Below, one piece after another: positions 1 through 10,698 of a DNA stretch of 64,000 bases. Within the stretch, counting starts at the first letter, position 1, and the number at the start of each line of letters is the position of its first letter. The position numbers and the translations under genes were made by a program. The stretch is from Balaenoptera acutorostrata (taxonomy: Eukaryota; Chordata; Mammalia; Artiodactyla; Balaenopteridae). Location: contig NC_080082.1 in NCBI RefSeq assembly GCF_949987535.1, forward strand, positions 27,259,164 to 27,323,163, in the 5' to 3' direction. Under the pieces are notes generated by a model. It was not told the DNA's origin and searched no databases. It saw only the letters and a program-made list of their open reading frames with translations.

Positions 1-779
1 TGAGAAAGAAGAAACTGGGGGCAGAGAGGGAAGTGAGGAGAATCAGATCCCAGATCTTTGGGGAGAAGGAGCTGTAAGGAGCAGCTGTCCCTCCACCAAA
101 GCCAGAGGGGTGGAAAGAGCAGGTAAGCTCGGGACCACGGAGCAGAGTAGTTTGAGGGGAGGGGAGGCTGAGAGATTTCAGACCAATGCAGAGACCTCTG
201 GGATGTGAGCAGGATGGAGGACAGGGTCTCACAGCTCAAGTAGCGCTAACTTTGCAGGGCTCTCTCTGGAGCTACGCTGGAAACTTGGGAAACCTAAACT
301 GCCTCCACTGCTCACTGCTTTGATTTTTTGCTGAGTTGCTGGCTGGGTGGCAGGTTGCACAAGAGGAAGAAGCCCTGTGGCATCTGACTGATCTTTCTGG
401 ACTTGGAGCCAGCAGGGAGACATTTCCCCTGGAGCTGTGTCCCTTGGTTGCATGCTTGGTGACAGATGTCTGAGAGCACCCAAACTCCCCCTTTTCTCTC
501 TAACGAGTTTAAGGCTCCCAACTTTGTTCAGCTATCACAGGAGGAGCAATGGCAAGCATCTGACTACCCAAGAGGCCTTGCTAGCCATTCTAAACCCCCC
601 AGTGTGCTGGGGGCATTGGAAGGGATGCCCCTGTGATGGGCAGTGGTTAGGTCAGGCATGTGGGGAGAAAAGTAAGAATTGGCCTAAATTTTGAAGGGCT
701 TTGAAAGCTCCACGGAATTTAGACTCTGGAGGGAGGTATGCTGGGCTGTAAGAAACTGAAATACCCACAGTTCTGGGTG

Positions 780-915
780 AGGATTGTTCTTGCGACCCTG
801 TGGTGTAGAAACAAATTAGGAAGCCAGACAGATCTGGATCTAAATCCTGCTTTGCAACTTGCTACTGTATGACCCTGGATGAGTGATCTGATCTCGCTGA
901 ACCTTATGACCACTG
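780..915 (+). repeat. MIR-like SINE fragment
   Basis: It contains the degenerate MIR core phrase: 'aatcctgctttgcaacttgc', then a 'gtatgaccctggatgagtg' segment and 'gaaccttatgaccactgtca'. No target-site duplication survives, as is usual for this age class. Confidence 0.5.
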
Positions 916-1119
916 TCATAAGGAATGAATGAGATATGTCCATGATACTCCTGCCCGATGCATGGCCTCTAGTGCTGACATATCAGTACCCCTCTCTTCT
1001 GTGTTTATGTCTTATTTACCTGATAGGTCTGTAGGCCTGAAGCAGGCAGGAATTACATCTGACACACTTCTGTCTCTGCCATCACACTGTGGCACCCAGT
1101 GCAGTGTTCTGCACAGAGG

Positions 1120-1215
1120 CACACCCGGGTTTGGATCTCAGTCATCTGATCTTGGGAAAGTTGTTTCACCTTTCTTTGTGTCTCTTGGGATAACAGTAGT
1201 ACCTGCCTTTCCCAT
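1120..1215 (+). repeat. MIR-like SINE fragment
   Basis: 'gggtttggatctcagtcatc', 'gatcttgggaaagttgtttc' and 'ataacagtagtacctgcc' follow the order of the MIR core and tail. Decayed and without flanking repeats. Confidence 0.5.
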
Positions 1216-1365
1216 CTAGGTTGAGGAGAGCCAGAGCCCACAGGCCTCCTAGGATAACAGCCCCAAACAGGCTGGTGGCACCCTCCAGCTGAACGTGTTC
1301 CCTCAGCTCCCCAGGGCATGTGGTCGTGAACCCACAGACCCTGCAGGAACAGGACTCCCAGGGCC

Positions 1366-1635
1366 ATGGCCCAGGTCAGCATCAACAGTGACCTTGGCGA
1401 GTGGGGCTTAAGCACAGACTCCGGGGAGCGTGCCCGTCTGCTGCAGAGTCCCTCTGTGGACATAGCCCCCAAGAGTGAGGGGGAGGCCCCTCCTGGGGGT
1501 CTGGGCAGAGGCACCACTTCCACACTTGGAGCCATCTTCATCGTTGTCAACGCCTGCCTGGGCGCAGGGCTGCTCAACTTCCCAGCAGCCTTCAGCACTG
1601 CCGGGGGAGTGGCAGCTGGCATCACGCTGCAGATG
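1366..1635 (+). CDS. SLC38A7: SLC38A7 coding exon 1
   Basis: Residues 1-90: ATG (context gggccATGgcc), cytosolic N-terminal tail, and TM1 with [12 protein letters not shown]. It ends at codon phase 0 (CAG ATG) before donor gtgagt. Confidence 0.95.
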
Positions 1636-4600
1636 GTGAGTGAGCGGGCCTGGTGGGCAAAGGTGCAGTTTGAGTGGTGGGTCTGGGCTCTTCACCTCAA
1701 AAGGGAGGCTCTGGATCAGGAGTGGTCAGTTGGAGACACATGCTACCACTCTCCCCTCCGTCACACATGGCAGACATTACTAATCTATTCCAGCATTCTT
1801 TCCTTTGAGCCCAGATGAGGCTTCAAAAGCCTTCCCAGCTATCAGGGAAGTTTGGACATCAACTGCATATTTAATAATTTCGTGGTTATGTTTAAAAAGC
1901 AGGCCTATACCTTAGAGCTGTGCTGAAATATTTACTGATGAAATGATATGATAGCTCGTATTTTCTTCAAAATAATCCAGAGTGGGAGAGGGAATAGATG
2001 AAACAAGATTGGCTGTGAATTGATGATTTTTGAATTTGAGTGATTGAGTGATGGATACACAGGGGTCCATTATACCATTCTGTCTACTTTTGCGTATGTT
2101 TGAAATTTTCCTCAAAACTTTTTGTGTTTAAAGAAAATCTCAACTCCAGTAATCTATTAAAATTGCCCTGCAAGGTAAGGCTAATTTGCCAGATGGGCAT
2201 TGGGCATTGGGCCAGTAAGTGCTGAGCAAGACCAGGCTGCTCTTTGCTGCCAGGCCTTTCCCACACCCTCTTGCTCCACCCCTGCCTGCAGGCCATGCTG
2301 GTTTTCATCATCAGTGGCCTCGTCATCCTGGCCTACTGCTCCCAGGCCAGCAATGAGAGGACCTACCAGGAGGTGGTGTGGGCTGTGTGTGGCAAGCTGA
2401 CAGGCGTGCTGTGTGAGGTGGCCATTGCCACCTACACCTTCGGGACCTGCATCGCCTTCCTCATCATCATCGGGGACCAGCAGGACAAGAGTGAGGTCCC
2501 CCCTCAGTACCTACCTCATCCCCCCGCCCAGCCCTGGGGGTCATGCGGTGGGTGGGAAAGAGCGTGGAACACCTGCCCAAGGCCTGGCCTGGGCCCGGCA
2601 TTCATCTGGGAATCCTCCCTCCTGGCTGCTGGGCCCATTAGACAGATGGAGGTCCCAGCAGAGGTGGAGGACCACACCCTGCAGTAGCCTGGCATCACGT
2701 TCCGTCCTTCCTCCCTGTGCAGTTATAGCTGTGATGGCAAAGGAGCCTGAGGGGGCCGGCGGCAGCCCCTGGTACACAGACCGCAAGTTCACCATCAGCC
2801 TCACTGCCTTCCTCTTCATCCTGCCCCTTTCCATCCCCAGGGAGATCGGCTTCCAGAAATATGCCAGGTTCGGAGGCCCCACCCCAGCCTGCGCTGGACA
2901 GAAGCTCTGATCACAGGCAGCTGGAGACCCAAGGGCTGCAGGGGAACCCCTCTCCTCCATGCCACCTCATCTCCTGGGGCAGCAAGAGTGGGCAAGGCAG
3001 GGTAGACCGGGGCTTGCAGGGGTTCCGGCATAAGACCTTCCTTTTGTGTCAGCAGCAAGGGAGACAGTGGCTCTTTGCATCAGTGAGAGATTCAATTCCA
3101 AATGTCCTTGTCAAAGAAGGGATGGGTGATAATCATGTGTGAAGGCAGTCTCCTAGCCTGGGCCTTGTCTTTCCCATGGAGGATGGGATTCTTGATCATT
3201 TGAGATTGTCAGCCTGGCAGCATTTTCCATGCAGCTTGGTATGAAGGGAAGGGACTAGCTTCCTGGCTCAGAGTCTGAAAAGCTGTGGGATTCTAAGCTG
3301 TTTCCTGTGATCCTTTATCGAAGGGGTCACACTCAGTGTCCCCAAGGTTTCCTTTAATGTTGACTTCCCAGTATGTGCCTTCAACCCTCCAGCATCTCCT
3401 ACTTCTCAAAGGCCCTGCTTGCACCTCTCGCCAAGTCTGGGCTGCTCTGATTGATGTGCTTCAATCAGATGTGCTTTGAAGCCCAGCACCCTGCTGTGGT
3501 CTCTGAGCCATGGAGCTGAACCACCTCATTTCCTAATGGCCACAAGTGTCAGTCTGGTCCCCTCTTGGCTTCCTAAATGTGGCTTGTTTCTCTGAAACTT
3601 ATTTGTCATGCATTTCTTGAGTCTTTGTTTGGGATAGTCTCCCAGTTGGTTCATTAGACACTTGTGGTCACTAAAGTTAAGGGTGGATGTCCCTGGGGAT
3701 GGAATGAGAGAAAAGGCAGCTGGGGCTGGGGAGGAGGAAGCTTAATCTATCCTTCCTGGCAGCTTCCTGAGCGTCGTGGGCACCTGGTATGTCACTGCCA
3801 TCATTATCATCAAATACATCTGGCCTGATAAAGAGATGACCCCAGCAGACATCCTGAACAGGTGGGTGAGGGCCCCTGGGAGACACATGGGGTAGAAGCT
3901 GCCACTCAGGAGATGCTGGGTCAGGCATCAGAAAGCCACACAGGTGCTCTTCCCAAGGCTCATTAGCTCATCGGGGCTTGACTCATTGGTCATTTTAGGA
4001 AGGAGGCAAGAGGTCCTGATCTCTATTTACTGGAGAGAAGAGTGACAGCCGGAGATGAGGGAGACTTTGCCACTAATGTCCAACAGATGAGCCAATGTGA
4101 GACTAGGCCTCAGGTTATGGAAACTGCCAAGGTGGAATTGCACATTTGTTTCAACATGTGCTTATCTGTAATATCTGTATCTTCCATGTGAGGATGAATC
4201 AATTTTCTTAATTAAAAGAAAAAAGTTTCCTTTTTCGTGAAAGGAACAAATCAGAGAAGCAAAAGCCCAAGTGCAAGAGCCAAAACTTCTGGATTTTGGT
4301 CCCAAGAGGGCCTTCCAGAGCCCCAGTTTACTGACCTGTAAATGTGTCCTCTCCCAGTTCCCAGACTTCTGTGGGTTGAATGTGTGCATGCTGGCTGGTG
4401 GAGGCCGTGGGGGGGCTGAATGAAGAGTAAGAGCATGGCGGCGCTTGGTGACTCTGAGGGCTTCCCAGGCAGCAGCATCTTGTGTGTTTGTCCGCAGGCC
4501 AGCTTCCTGGATAGCCGTGTTCAATGCCATGCCCACCATCTGCTTCGGATTTCAGGTGCTAGTGGCAAGGTCCCTTTTGTCCCCTTAGCTCACTCCCCAT

Positions 4601-7600
4601 CCTGGGATGGAATCCACGTTACAGGCAGGATGGGGGAGTCCTGGAAGGAAGGACGGAGTGGGGGCCCCAGGACTTGCCCCTTATCCTTGGGGGTGAGGTC
4701 AGTTGCCCGCCATGACCCTGCCCTTCACCCTGACAGTGCCACGTGAGCAGTGTACCCGTCTTCAACAGCATGCGGCAGCCTGAGGTGAAGACCTGGGGTG
4801 GGGTGGTGACAGCCGCCATGGTCATAGCCCTCGCTGTCTACATGGGCACAGGTGAGTGCTCCCCTCCGAGGGCGGGGCTTAGAAGGCTCCCACTTTCCCT
4901 CTTTGTCCCCAAGTCCTCTGGCCCAGGATTTCCTGGGGACAACCCTGCACTCCCAACACGTCGAACACTTCTGTAGGCACTGGCTTGAACTTGGGCCAGC
5001 TTGGGCCTCCTCCTGCCCAAATGAGAAAGATGTATGCATGCATTCATTCATCAGCTCTCAGTGGGTGCCTAGTAAGTCCCAGGAACTTTCTCAGCACTGG
5101 GGATGCCATGCAGATAGATAGACCCGGTCCTGCCCTCATGGAATTGACGATCTAGTCGGAGAGAGAGTCTTCCAGGAGTAAGTCAGGAATCAGTAAGGAA
5201 ATCCAGACAGTGATGAGTGCCATGGTAACAGGGAAACAGGGAAGCTGTGAGTGGGACTGAGTGGGGTTGGCTTTGGTGGGTAGGTCACAGATGGCTCCTC
5301 TCTGAGGAGGTGGCAATTGGGGAAGCCCGAATCATGAGAAGGAGCTAGAATCTGAAGAGCTCGGGGAAAAGCATTCCAGACAGAGGAACCAGAAAACGCC
5401 AAGTCCCTGAGGCCGGGACAGAAGAAGGGCTGCATAGCTGGAGTGGAGCGAGCTGAGGGCGGGTGGCGGGCAGCACGGCCAGACAGGGAACACAGCCAGA
5501 TCCTTGAGGACTGCTGGGAGGCAGAGAGGAAGCGTTTCAGCAGGGGTGTGGCTCGGGGACACACGGCTCTGGGTGTCGTGTAGAAAATGGTTTGGGTGAG
5601 GGAGCAGGACTGGGAGACTACAAACAATGGCCCTGTGGTTCCTTCCACAGAGGGTTCTCAGGACCAGCACTGTTCTAGTTTCTGAAGACACAGACAGGAA
5701 CAAGGGTGGCAAATAGGCAGAGTCCCGTTCTCCTGGGGCTCGTGTTCTGGTTGAGGGAGACAGACAATAAACAAGTAAAAAAAAAAAAAAAAAGTTCCAA
5801 GAGAGAGGAGTGCTCTGAAGAACACAACAGGGTGGTGTGAGGGAGTGCCTGGGGGCAGGGATTATTGTGGATGGGCTGGGCGGGGAAGCATTCTCTGAGG
5901 AGGGGACAATGGAGCTGAGACCTGAATGATGAGGAGATGGGCAGACAGAACGTTAACGCAGAAGCTCTGGGTGAGTTCAAGATCAGAAAGGTGATGGTGC
6001 GGGGGTGGGAGACATGAGAAGGCAGGGAGGGAGGCTTCTGATCCCAGCCTCGACACCCCTCTGAGCCTCAGTCTTAGCCTCCAGAGCTGCTCCGTCATCT
6101 CCCCATCTGCTATTGGACCGAGCAGTGAACGGTCCATCGCCCTAACCCTCTGAGGGTCGCCCGGACCCAGCCCTCTTGTCCTTGCCCTCAGGCATCTGTG
6201 GCTTCCTGACCTTTGGAGCTGCTGTGGACCCCGACGTGCTCCTGTCCTACCCGTCGGAGGACATGGCTGTGGCCGTCGCCCGCGCCTTCATCATCCTGAG
6301 CGTGCTGACCTCCTACCCCATCCTGCACTTCTGTGGGCGGTGAGTCCCCTCCCCACCCCGCCGGGGTGCTCCCTTTCACCAGGGCCCCTGAAAGCCCTTT
6401 GAACATGGGCCTTGTGTAGAATCCATTTTATAGAAAGAGAACCGGAAGCCCAGAGGAAAGAGTCAGTGCCTAGCATGGCCCTGCAAGTACCCCCAGCTGG
6501 GTCTTTGGGGGCCCCCTTTGTCCCAGAGTCACCAGAACATTCTGTGAGTCCCCTGAGAACCTCTAGTCCAGATCCTTTCCTGAACACCCTGCTTTCTGGG
6601 TGCCCCAGACCCTCCTTCTCAGGAGACTAGAAGTATATGTTCTCATGGGTCGTGCTAGTCCTGGGCCAGGTGAGGCACTAAGCCGTTCACATTCACCATC
6701 CCGTCCGGTCCCCACGGCAACCCTGAGAAGAGGGCTGCTAGGCCCATTTCAAAGAAGAGGAAACTGAGGCTCAGGGGTTAGAGTCTTACCTGCAATACAC
6801 CCAGTCAGGGGTCTGGCCCCATGGCTGTAGGTGGGGAGCTGTTAGCAGGGTCGCCTCTGAGCCGCTCTCCGTGTGGGCAGGGCGGTGGTCGAAGGCCTGT
6901 GGCTGCGCTACCAGGGGATGCCGGTGGAGGAGGACGTGGGGCGGGAGCGGCGGCGGCGAGTACTGCAGACGCTGGTCTGGTTCCTGCTCACCCTGCTGCT
7001 GGCACTCTTCATCCCTGACATCGGCAAGGTCATCTCGGTCATTGGAGGCCTGGCCGCCTGCTTCATCTTCGTCTTCCCAGGTGTGGACCCCTGGCATCCC
7101 CGCAGCACTCTCTCCCAGGGCCTCCTGGCCTGAGCTCGTCACCTCCCGGGGAGGATCATCACCAGTGTTTATTGCTCACCCACTTCAGGCTCTGGCATGT
7201 TTAAGCGTTATGTCCTGCAAAGAAGGTGTAGTTGTCATCTCCATTGTACTGGTGAGGAGGTGTGAGGATCAGAGAGAGTAACAAGCTTGCCTAGAGGTTA
7301 ACAAACTCAACTAAAGAATAGTAGAACCTTTTCAAACCCAAGTCTGTCTAGGTCCACAGCCTATACCCTTAACTCTTCATTCAAGTACCTGTTACTCCCC
7401 GACTATCAGGGATCTGGCTGGGTCAGCCCATGACAGGGTAATTAGGGTCTGGTGGTAGCTCCCTGACACGGGTCGGGTCGGGAGACCTGAGTTTCAGACA
7501 CAGTCTGCCACCAGATCCCTGGGGAACTGTCCTATCTGCCCAGTCATGAGTTCTGCCTGTACCCAGCTTACTGCTCTCCAGGAGGCCACCTGGAAATCCC

Positions 7601-10465
7601 TTGCCAGTTTGCTTGGAGCAGGCGGGCCACATCTGCTCAGAAGTGCACTGGGAAGGGCCCTGCAATGCAGACACCTCTGAGTCACCTCCCAGTGCTGCCC
7701 CTTTAGCTCTGGGGCTTGCATGCAGCCCAAGGGGTGCCTGGCAGGTGCTGGCCCCTCCTCGGAGACCAGATGCCAGGCCTCCAGCTGGGTGCAGAGTGGA
7801 GACAGAGGCAGAATGTGTGGAGGAGTAAACACAGGCCTTTCTCCACCCACCGCCACTGCCTCCTGGCAAAGGGGGAGGCTGGACCGCCGGGGGGGGGGGC
7901 CCACCCAAGCTCTCGGGGCCACCTCTTCTCTTCTAGGGCTGTGCCTCATTCAAGCCAAACTCTCTGAGATGGAGGAAGTCAAGCCAGCCAGGTAAAGCAG
8001 GGCCCGGCCCCTGGTCCTCTCAGGGAGGTACTGGATGGGGGGTGGCCTTTAAATGGACAGGAGTCAGGAGACTTGTGTACTTTGAAAAACTTTTTAAAAT
8101 ACTTCTTTTAAAATGGGTAACATATTAGTTGTAACAGTTCAAACACTACTGAGGATTATTTTTTTTTGAATTTTTGAATTTTATTTATTTTTTTATACAG
8201 CAGGTTCTTATTAGTCATCAACTACTGAGGATTTTAGAGAAAAAAGTGGAAGTCCCTCTTTCCCCACAGCCTGCTCCCCACCTCTCCCTTCTCCTGAGAG
8301 AGCTCCATGAGATCAGCACAGCCTGTGTGCCCTTGTAGACTGTTTCTGTGTGTGCATATGTGTCTGTGTACACAAAGCTATGCATGTGTATATACAAACA
8401 CATGGGGTTTTGTGTCTGGTTAGGTTTTTTCAAAAATGGTTTCATGCCAGACACATTTTTCTGCCACTTGCTTTTTTCACTTAACCATGTATTTTGGAGA
8501 TCATTCTATGTCCACACAAGAAGATCTACTGCTTCCTTTTTCCATGGCCGTAGAATATTTTGCTGTTTGAATGTGCCCTGAATGTGAACACAGTTCTGCA
8601 TGTACACCTTGGCACAGCTGTTCGAGGATCTCAGTAGCATCGATTCTTAGAAGGAAATTGCTCCACCGTAAGGCACGCTCATTTTTACTCTGGCACATGG
8701 GTTCAAATTACCCTCCAAAAAGGCAGTACCACTCAGAGTCCCAGAAGCAGTGAATGAAAGTGCCCTGTTCCCCACACCCCTGCCAGCACTGTATATAGCG
8801 GCCTTTTCAATATTTGTTAGTCTAATGGATACAAAACACTACATTTTAAAAAAATTAACCATTTTTACCATTTTAAAGTGTTCAGTTCAGTGATATTAAG
8901 TGCATTCATATTTTTGTGTAACCATCACCACCATCTACCTCCAGAGCTTTTTCATCTTCCTAAACTGAAATTCTGTACCCATTAAACAATAATTCCCCAT
9001 TCCCTCTCCCCTCGCCCATGCCCCTACCATTCTACTTTCTGTCTGTGTGAATTTGACTCCTCTAGGTACCTCATGTAACTGGAATTATACAGTATTTATC
9101 TTTTTGTACCTGGCTTCTTTCACTTAGCATAATGTCCTCAAGGTCCATCTACATTGTAGCAGGTGTCAGAACGTCCTTCCTTTTTAAGGCTGAAAAATAT
9201 TCCATTGTGTGTATAGGCCACATTTTGCAAAACATTACATTGTTTTAATACGTGCATGTCCCTGAATGGTAGAGAGGTTATGACCAGGTTGCATGCTTTT
9301 AAAAAAAATTATTGTGCAAGTAATACTCATTGGTTATAGAAAACTTTAAAAATACAGACAAGTCTAAGGAAGAAAATAATAATCACCTTTAATATCCAGA
9401 TATAACCAGGGAATTTCCTGGCGGTCCAGAGGTTAGGACTCTGTCCTTTCATTGCTGAGGGCATGGGTTCAATCCCTGGTCAGGGAATTAAGATCCCACA
9501 AGCCAGGCGGGCAAAAAAAGGAAAAAAAAAAAAAAAAAAAGAAAGAAAGAAAAAATTCCAGTTATAACCCTGTAGCTATTTTTTTTTTAATTTTATTTAT
9601 TTATTTATTTTTGGCTGTGTTGGGTCTTCGTTTCTGTGCGAGGGCTTTCTCTAGTTGTGGCAAGTGGGGGTCACTCTTCATCGCGGTGCGCGGGCCTCTC
9701 ACTATCGCGGCCTCTCTTGTTGCGGAGCACAGGCTCCAGACGCGCAGGCTCAGCAGTTGTGGCTCACGGGCCCAGTTGCTCTGCGGCATGTGGGATCTTC
9801 CCAGACCGGGGCTCGAACCCGTGTCCCCTGCATTGGCAGGCAGATTCTCAACCACTGCGCCACCAGGGAAGCCCCCTGTAGCTATTTTTGACACATATCT
9901 TTGCAGATGTCTGCTTTTTTATTTATTTATTTATTTATTTATTTAATGAAATGGATCACTCCACGTGACCTGCTTTTTCCTGACCATCTTTCCATCAGGA
10001 GATATGCATTCTTTTTTTTTAAAAATATTTATTTATTTATTTGGCTGTGCCATGTCTTAGTTGCAGCACGTGGGATTTTCCGTTATGGCATGCGGGATCT
10101 TTTAATTGCAGCATGCAGGATCTTTAGTTGTGGCACGCGGGGGTCTTTAGTTGCAGCATGCGAACTCTTAGTTGCGGCATGTGGGATCTAGTTCCCTGAT
10201 CAGGGATGGAATCCAGGCCCCCTGCATTGGGAGCTCGGAGTCTTAGCCACTGGACCACCAGGGACGTCCCAGGAGACATGCATTCTAATTCTGGTCCTGC
10301 CCTTGGTGTGCTGTGACCAGTCAATTAATCCCATTAGGTCTTGGCCTCTTTACCCATGGTCTAGGGATCATACACCCAGCCTCATAAACCGTTGTATGAA
10401 AGTCGTTGAGAAGTAGGAAGTGCTCTACCCACATGAGAAGTGGTATAAGTAATCACAGTAATTAA

Positions 10466-10534
<69 letters not shown>

Positions 10535-10698
10535 AAGTCGGCAAAGTCACAAGTGGGTCGACTGACCAGGCCCTCTCTCACCCTCTGCTCTACAGCTGGT
10601 GGGCGATGGTCAGTTACGGAGTCCTCTTGATCACCCTGGGAGCCTTCATCTTCGGCCAGACCACAGCCAACGCCATTTTTGTGGATCTCTTGGCATAA
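1366..10698 (+). CDS. SLC38A7: SLC38A7 / SNAT7, lysosomal glutamine-asparagine exporter (10 coding exons)
   Basis: Joined exons 1366-1635, 2292-2490, 2723-2867, 3763-3861, 4498-4555, 4737-4851, 6192-6339, 6881-7080, 7937-7991 and 10596-10698 give 1392 bp, that is 463 residues plus TAA. All nine introns are GT-AG and every split codon rejoins in frame. The product matches remembered mammalian SNAT7 almost throughout, from MAQVSIN at the N-terminus to NAIFVDLLA at the end. It is an amino-acid/auxin permease-fold transporter of the SLC38 family with about 11 membrane helices; TM1 (residues about 54-76) holds the conserved [12 protein letters not shown] stretch. The N-terminal 50 residues are hydrophilic, Ser/Glu-rich and have no signal peptide, as expected. 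The family member is known to export Gln/Asn from lysosomes. It is one residue longer than the 462 residues remembered for human, owing to a Gly-rich spot in exon 3. No damage is seen. Confidence 0.97.
1880..2160. repeat. old AT-rich repeat, possibly a LINE 3' tail, in SLC38A7 intron 1
   Basis: The phrase 'gtgatggatacacaggggtc' followed by 'tgaaattttcctcaaaac' resembles old mammalian LINE/HAL1 3' tails. Family uncertain; nothing else is seen in this intron. Confidence 0.3.
2292..2490 (+). CDS. SLC38A7: SLC38A7 coding exon 2
   Basis: Residues 91 to the first base of codon 157. It encodes TM2 ([16 protein letters not shown]), the hydrophilic [14 protein letters not shown] loop and TM3 ending [13 protein letters not shown]. 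Acceptor ctgcag, donor gtgagg; the split Ile codon is completed by the next exon. Confidence 0.95.
2723..2867 (+). CDS. SLC38A7: SLC38A7 coding exon 3
   Basis: Residues 157-205. It begins [11 protein letters not shown] and carries a Gly/Ser-rich loop (AGGSPWYTD) one residue longer than the remembered human sequence. The next membrane helix ([17 protein letters not shown]) and the REIGFQKYA segment follow. Acceptor tgtgcag, donor gttcgg (non-consensus after +2, but in the correct phase). Confidence 0.93.
3763..3861 (+). CDS. SLC38A7: SLC38A7 coding exon 4
   Basis: Residues 205-238: helix [21 protein letters not shown], then the [10 protein letters not shown] loop. Acceptor cctggcag, donor gtgggt. 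Confidence 0.94.
4498..4555 (+). CDS. SLC38A7: SLC38A7 coding exon 5
   Basis: A 58-bp exon, residues 238-257 ([20 protein letters not shown]). Acceptor ccgcag, donor gtgcta; ends at phase 0. Confidence 0.94.
4737..4851 (+). CDS. SLC38A7: SLC38A7 coding exon 6
   Basis: Residues 258-296: [12 protein letters not shown], a short PEVKTW loop, then helix [18 protein letters not shown]. Acceptor cctgacag, donor gtgagt. Confidence 0.94.
5040..5560 (+). repeat. old LINE2-type repeat in SLC38A7 intron 6
   Basis: A 'cattcattcatcagctctca' start, 'ctggggatgccatgc', 'gacccggtcctgccctcatgg' and the long purine-rich continuation have the wording of L2 3' halves. A second copy follows at 5650. Confidence 0.5.
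5650..5990 (+). repeat. second old LINE2-type copy with internal A17 run
   Basis: 'ttctgaagacacagacagg', 'gagacagacaataaacaag', a poly-A run near 5778-5794, then 'ggacaatggagctgagacc' recapitulate the same repeat as the preceding copy. Confidence 0.5.
6192..6339 (+). CDS. SLC38A7: SLC38A7 coding exon 7
   Basis: Residues 296-345: [20 protein letters not shown], then the helix around [20 protein letters not shown]. Acceptor ccctcag, donor gtgagt. Confidence 0.95.
6640..6800 (+). repeat. MIR-like SINE fragment
   Basis: 'cccatttcaaagaagagg' followed by 'aaactgaggctcaggggtta' is the MIR core, in SLC38A7 intron 7 just upstream of exon 8. Confidence 0.6.
6881..7080 (+). CDS. SLC38A7: SLC38A7 coding exon 8
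   Basis: Residues 345-412: the cytosolic loop rich in Arg/Glu ([14 protein letters not shown]), then two helices ([16 protein letters not shown] and [18 protein letters not shown]). Acceptor gggcag, donor gtgtgg. Confidence 0.95.
7165..7400 (+). repeat. MIR/L2-like fragment
   Basis: 'tttattgctcacccacttc', 'tggtgaggaggtgtgagg' and 'gcctagaggttaacaaac' resemble a decayed MIR in SLC38A7 intron 8. Confidence 0.4.
7937..7991 (+). CDS. SLC38A7: SLC38A7 coding exon 9
   Basis: A 55-bp exon, residues 412-430 ([17 protein letters not shown]). Acceptor cttctag, donor gtaaag; the split Ser codon is completed in the last exon. Confidence 0.94.
8158..8220 (-). mobile_element. 63-bp 5'-truncated L1 tail with target-site duplication
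   Basis: The insert reads, in antisense, as the cetartiodactyl L1 3' end (a 'gatgactaataagaacctgc' start then an AT-rich tail). It is bracketed by the 13-bp direct repeat actactgaggatt at 8145-8157 and 8221-8233. Confidence 0.7.
8820..9400. repeat. old LINE (L1M-type) fragments
   Basis: 'ttaaagtgttcagttcagtg', 'gtgtaaccatcaccaccatc', 'ctgtacccattaaacaataa' and 'tggcttctttcacttagcat' are typical of decayed L1M 3' regions in mammals. The segment lies in the last SLC38A7 intron. Confidence 0.6.
9408..9557 (+). mobile_element. short CHR-type tRNA-derived SINE
   Basis: Head 'gggaatttcctggcggtcc', B box 'gggttcaatccctgg' and an A-rich tail. Target-site duplication ccagatataacc (9396-9407) / ccagttataacc (9558-9569). 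Confidence 0.9.
9583..9874 (-). mobile_element. full-length CHR-type SINE, antisense
   Basis: The antisense copy ends in the inverted head 'ccaccagggaagccc' and starts with the poly-T of its tail. Target-site duplication cctgtagctatttt at 9569-9582 and 9875-9888. It inserted a few bases from the previous SINE. Confidence 0.92.
9909..9944. repeat. (TTTA)n microsatellite
   Basis: About nine uninterrupted TTTA units. Confidence 0.9.
10013..10270 (-). mobile_element. CHR-type SINE, antisense
   Basis: T-rich start, repeated 'ttagttgcagcatgcg' units, and the inverted head 'ccaccagggacgtccc'. Target-site duplication aggagatatgcattct (9997-10012) / aggagacatgcattct (10271-10286). Confidence 0.92.
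10470..10532. repeat. (TA)n microsatellite 63 bp before the last SLC38A7 exon
   Basis: About 31 TA units with a single TATACATA interruption, close to the acceptor at 10594-10595. The remaining pyrimidine tract (cctctctcaccctctgctctacag) is intact. Confidence 0.95.
10596..10698 (+). CDS. SLC38A7: SLC38A7 coding exon 10 (last)
   Basis: Residues 430-463: the final helix ([20 protein letters not shown]) and C-terminal FVDLLA, then TAA. Acceptor ctctacag. Confidence 0.96.

Larger units (their letters stand above)
1..1365. other. 5' flank / upstream intron of SLC38A7
   Basis: No coding exon is recognised before the SLC38A7 start codon. The stretch carries two decayed MIR-like pieces and otherwise unremarkable sequence. 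The 5' boundary of the exon holding the ATG is not fixed: AG acceptors preceded by pyrimidines occur at about 1315 (ctcagctccccag) and 1345 (agaccctgcag). Upstream non-coding exons and the promoter must lie before this window. Confidence 0.5.

Noticed and set aside
1..1365. GOT2, which neighbours SLC38A7 in mammals
   Set aside because: No aspartate aminotransferase exon is visible in the short upstream stretch; it would lie outside the window.
1053..1625. 190-codon open frame antisense to SLC38A7 exon 1
   Set aside because: Shadow of the coding exon and its GC-rich 5' side; no resemblance to known proteins.
9408..9480. tRNA gene-like heads with A and B boxes
   Set aside because: They are SINE heads (tRNA-derived) that do not fold as full tRNAs and occur in dozens of copies.
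9452..9946. Long open frames at 9.5, 22.8, 35.5 and 57.7 kb with similar '[20 protein letters not shown]' peptides
   Set aside because: They are translations of near-identical SINE copies, not a protein family.
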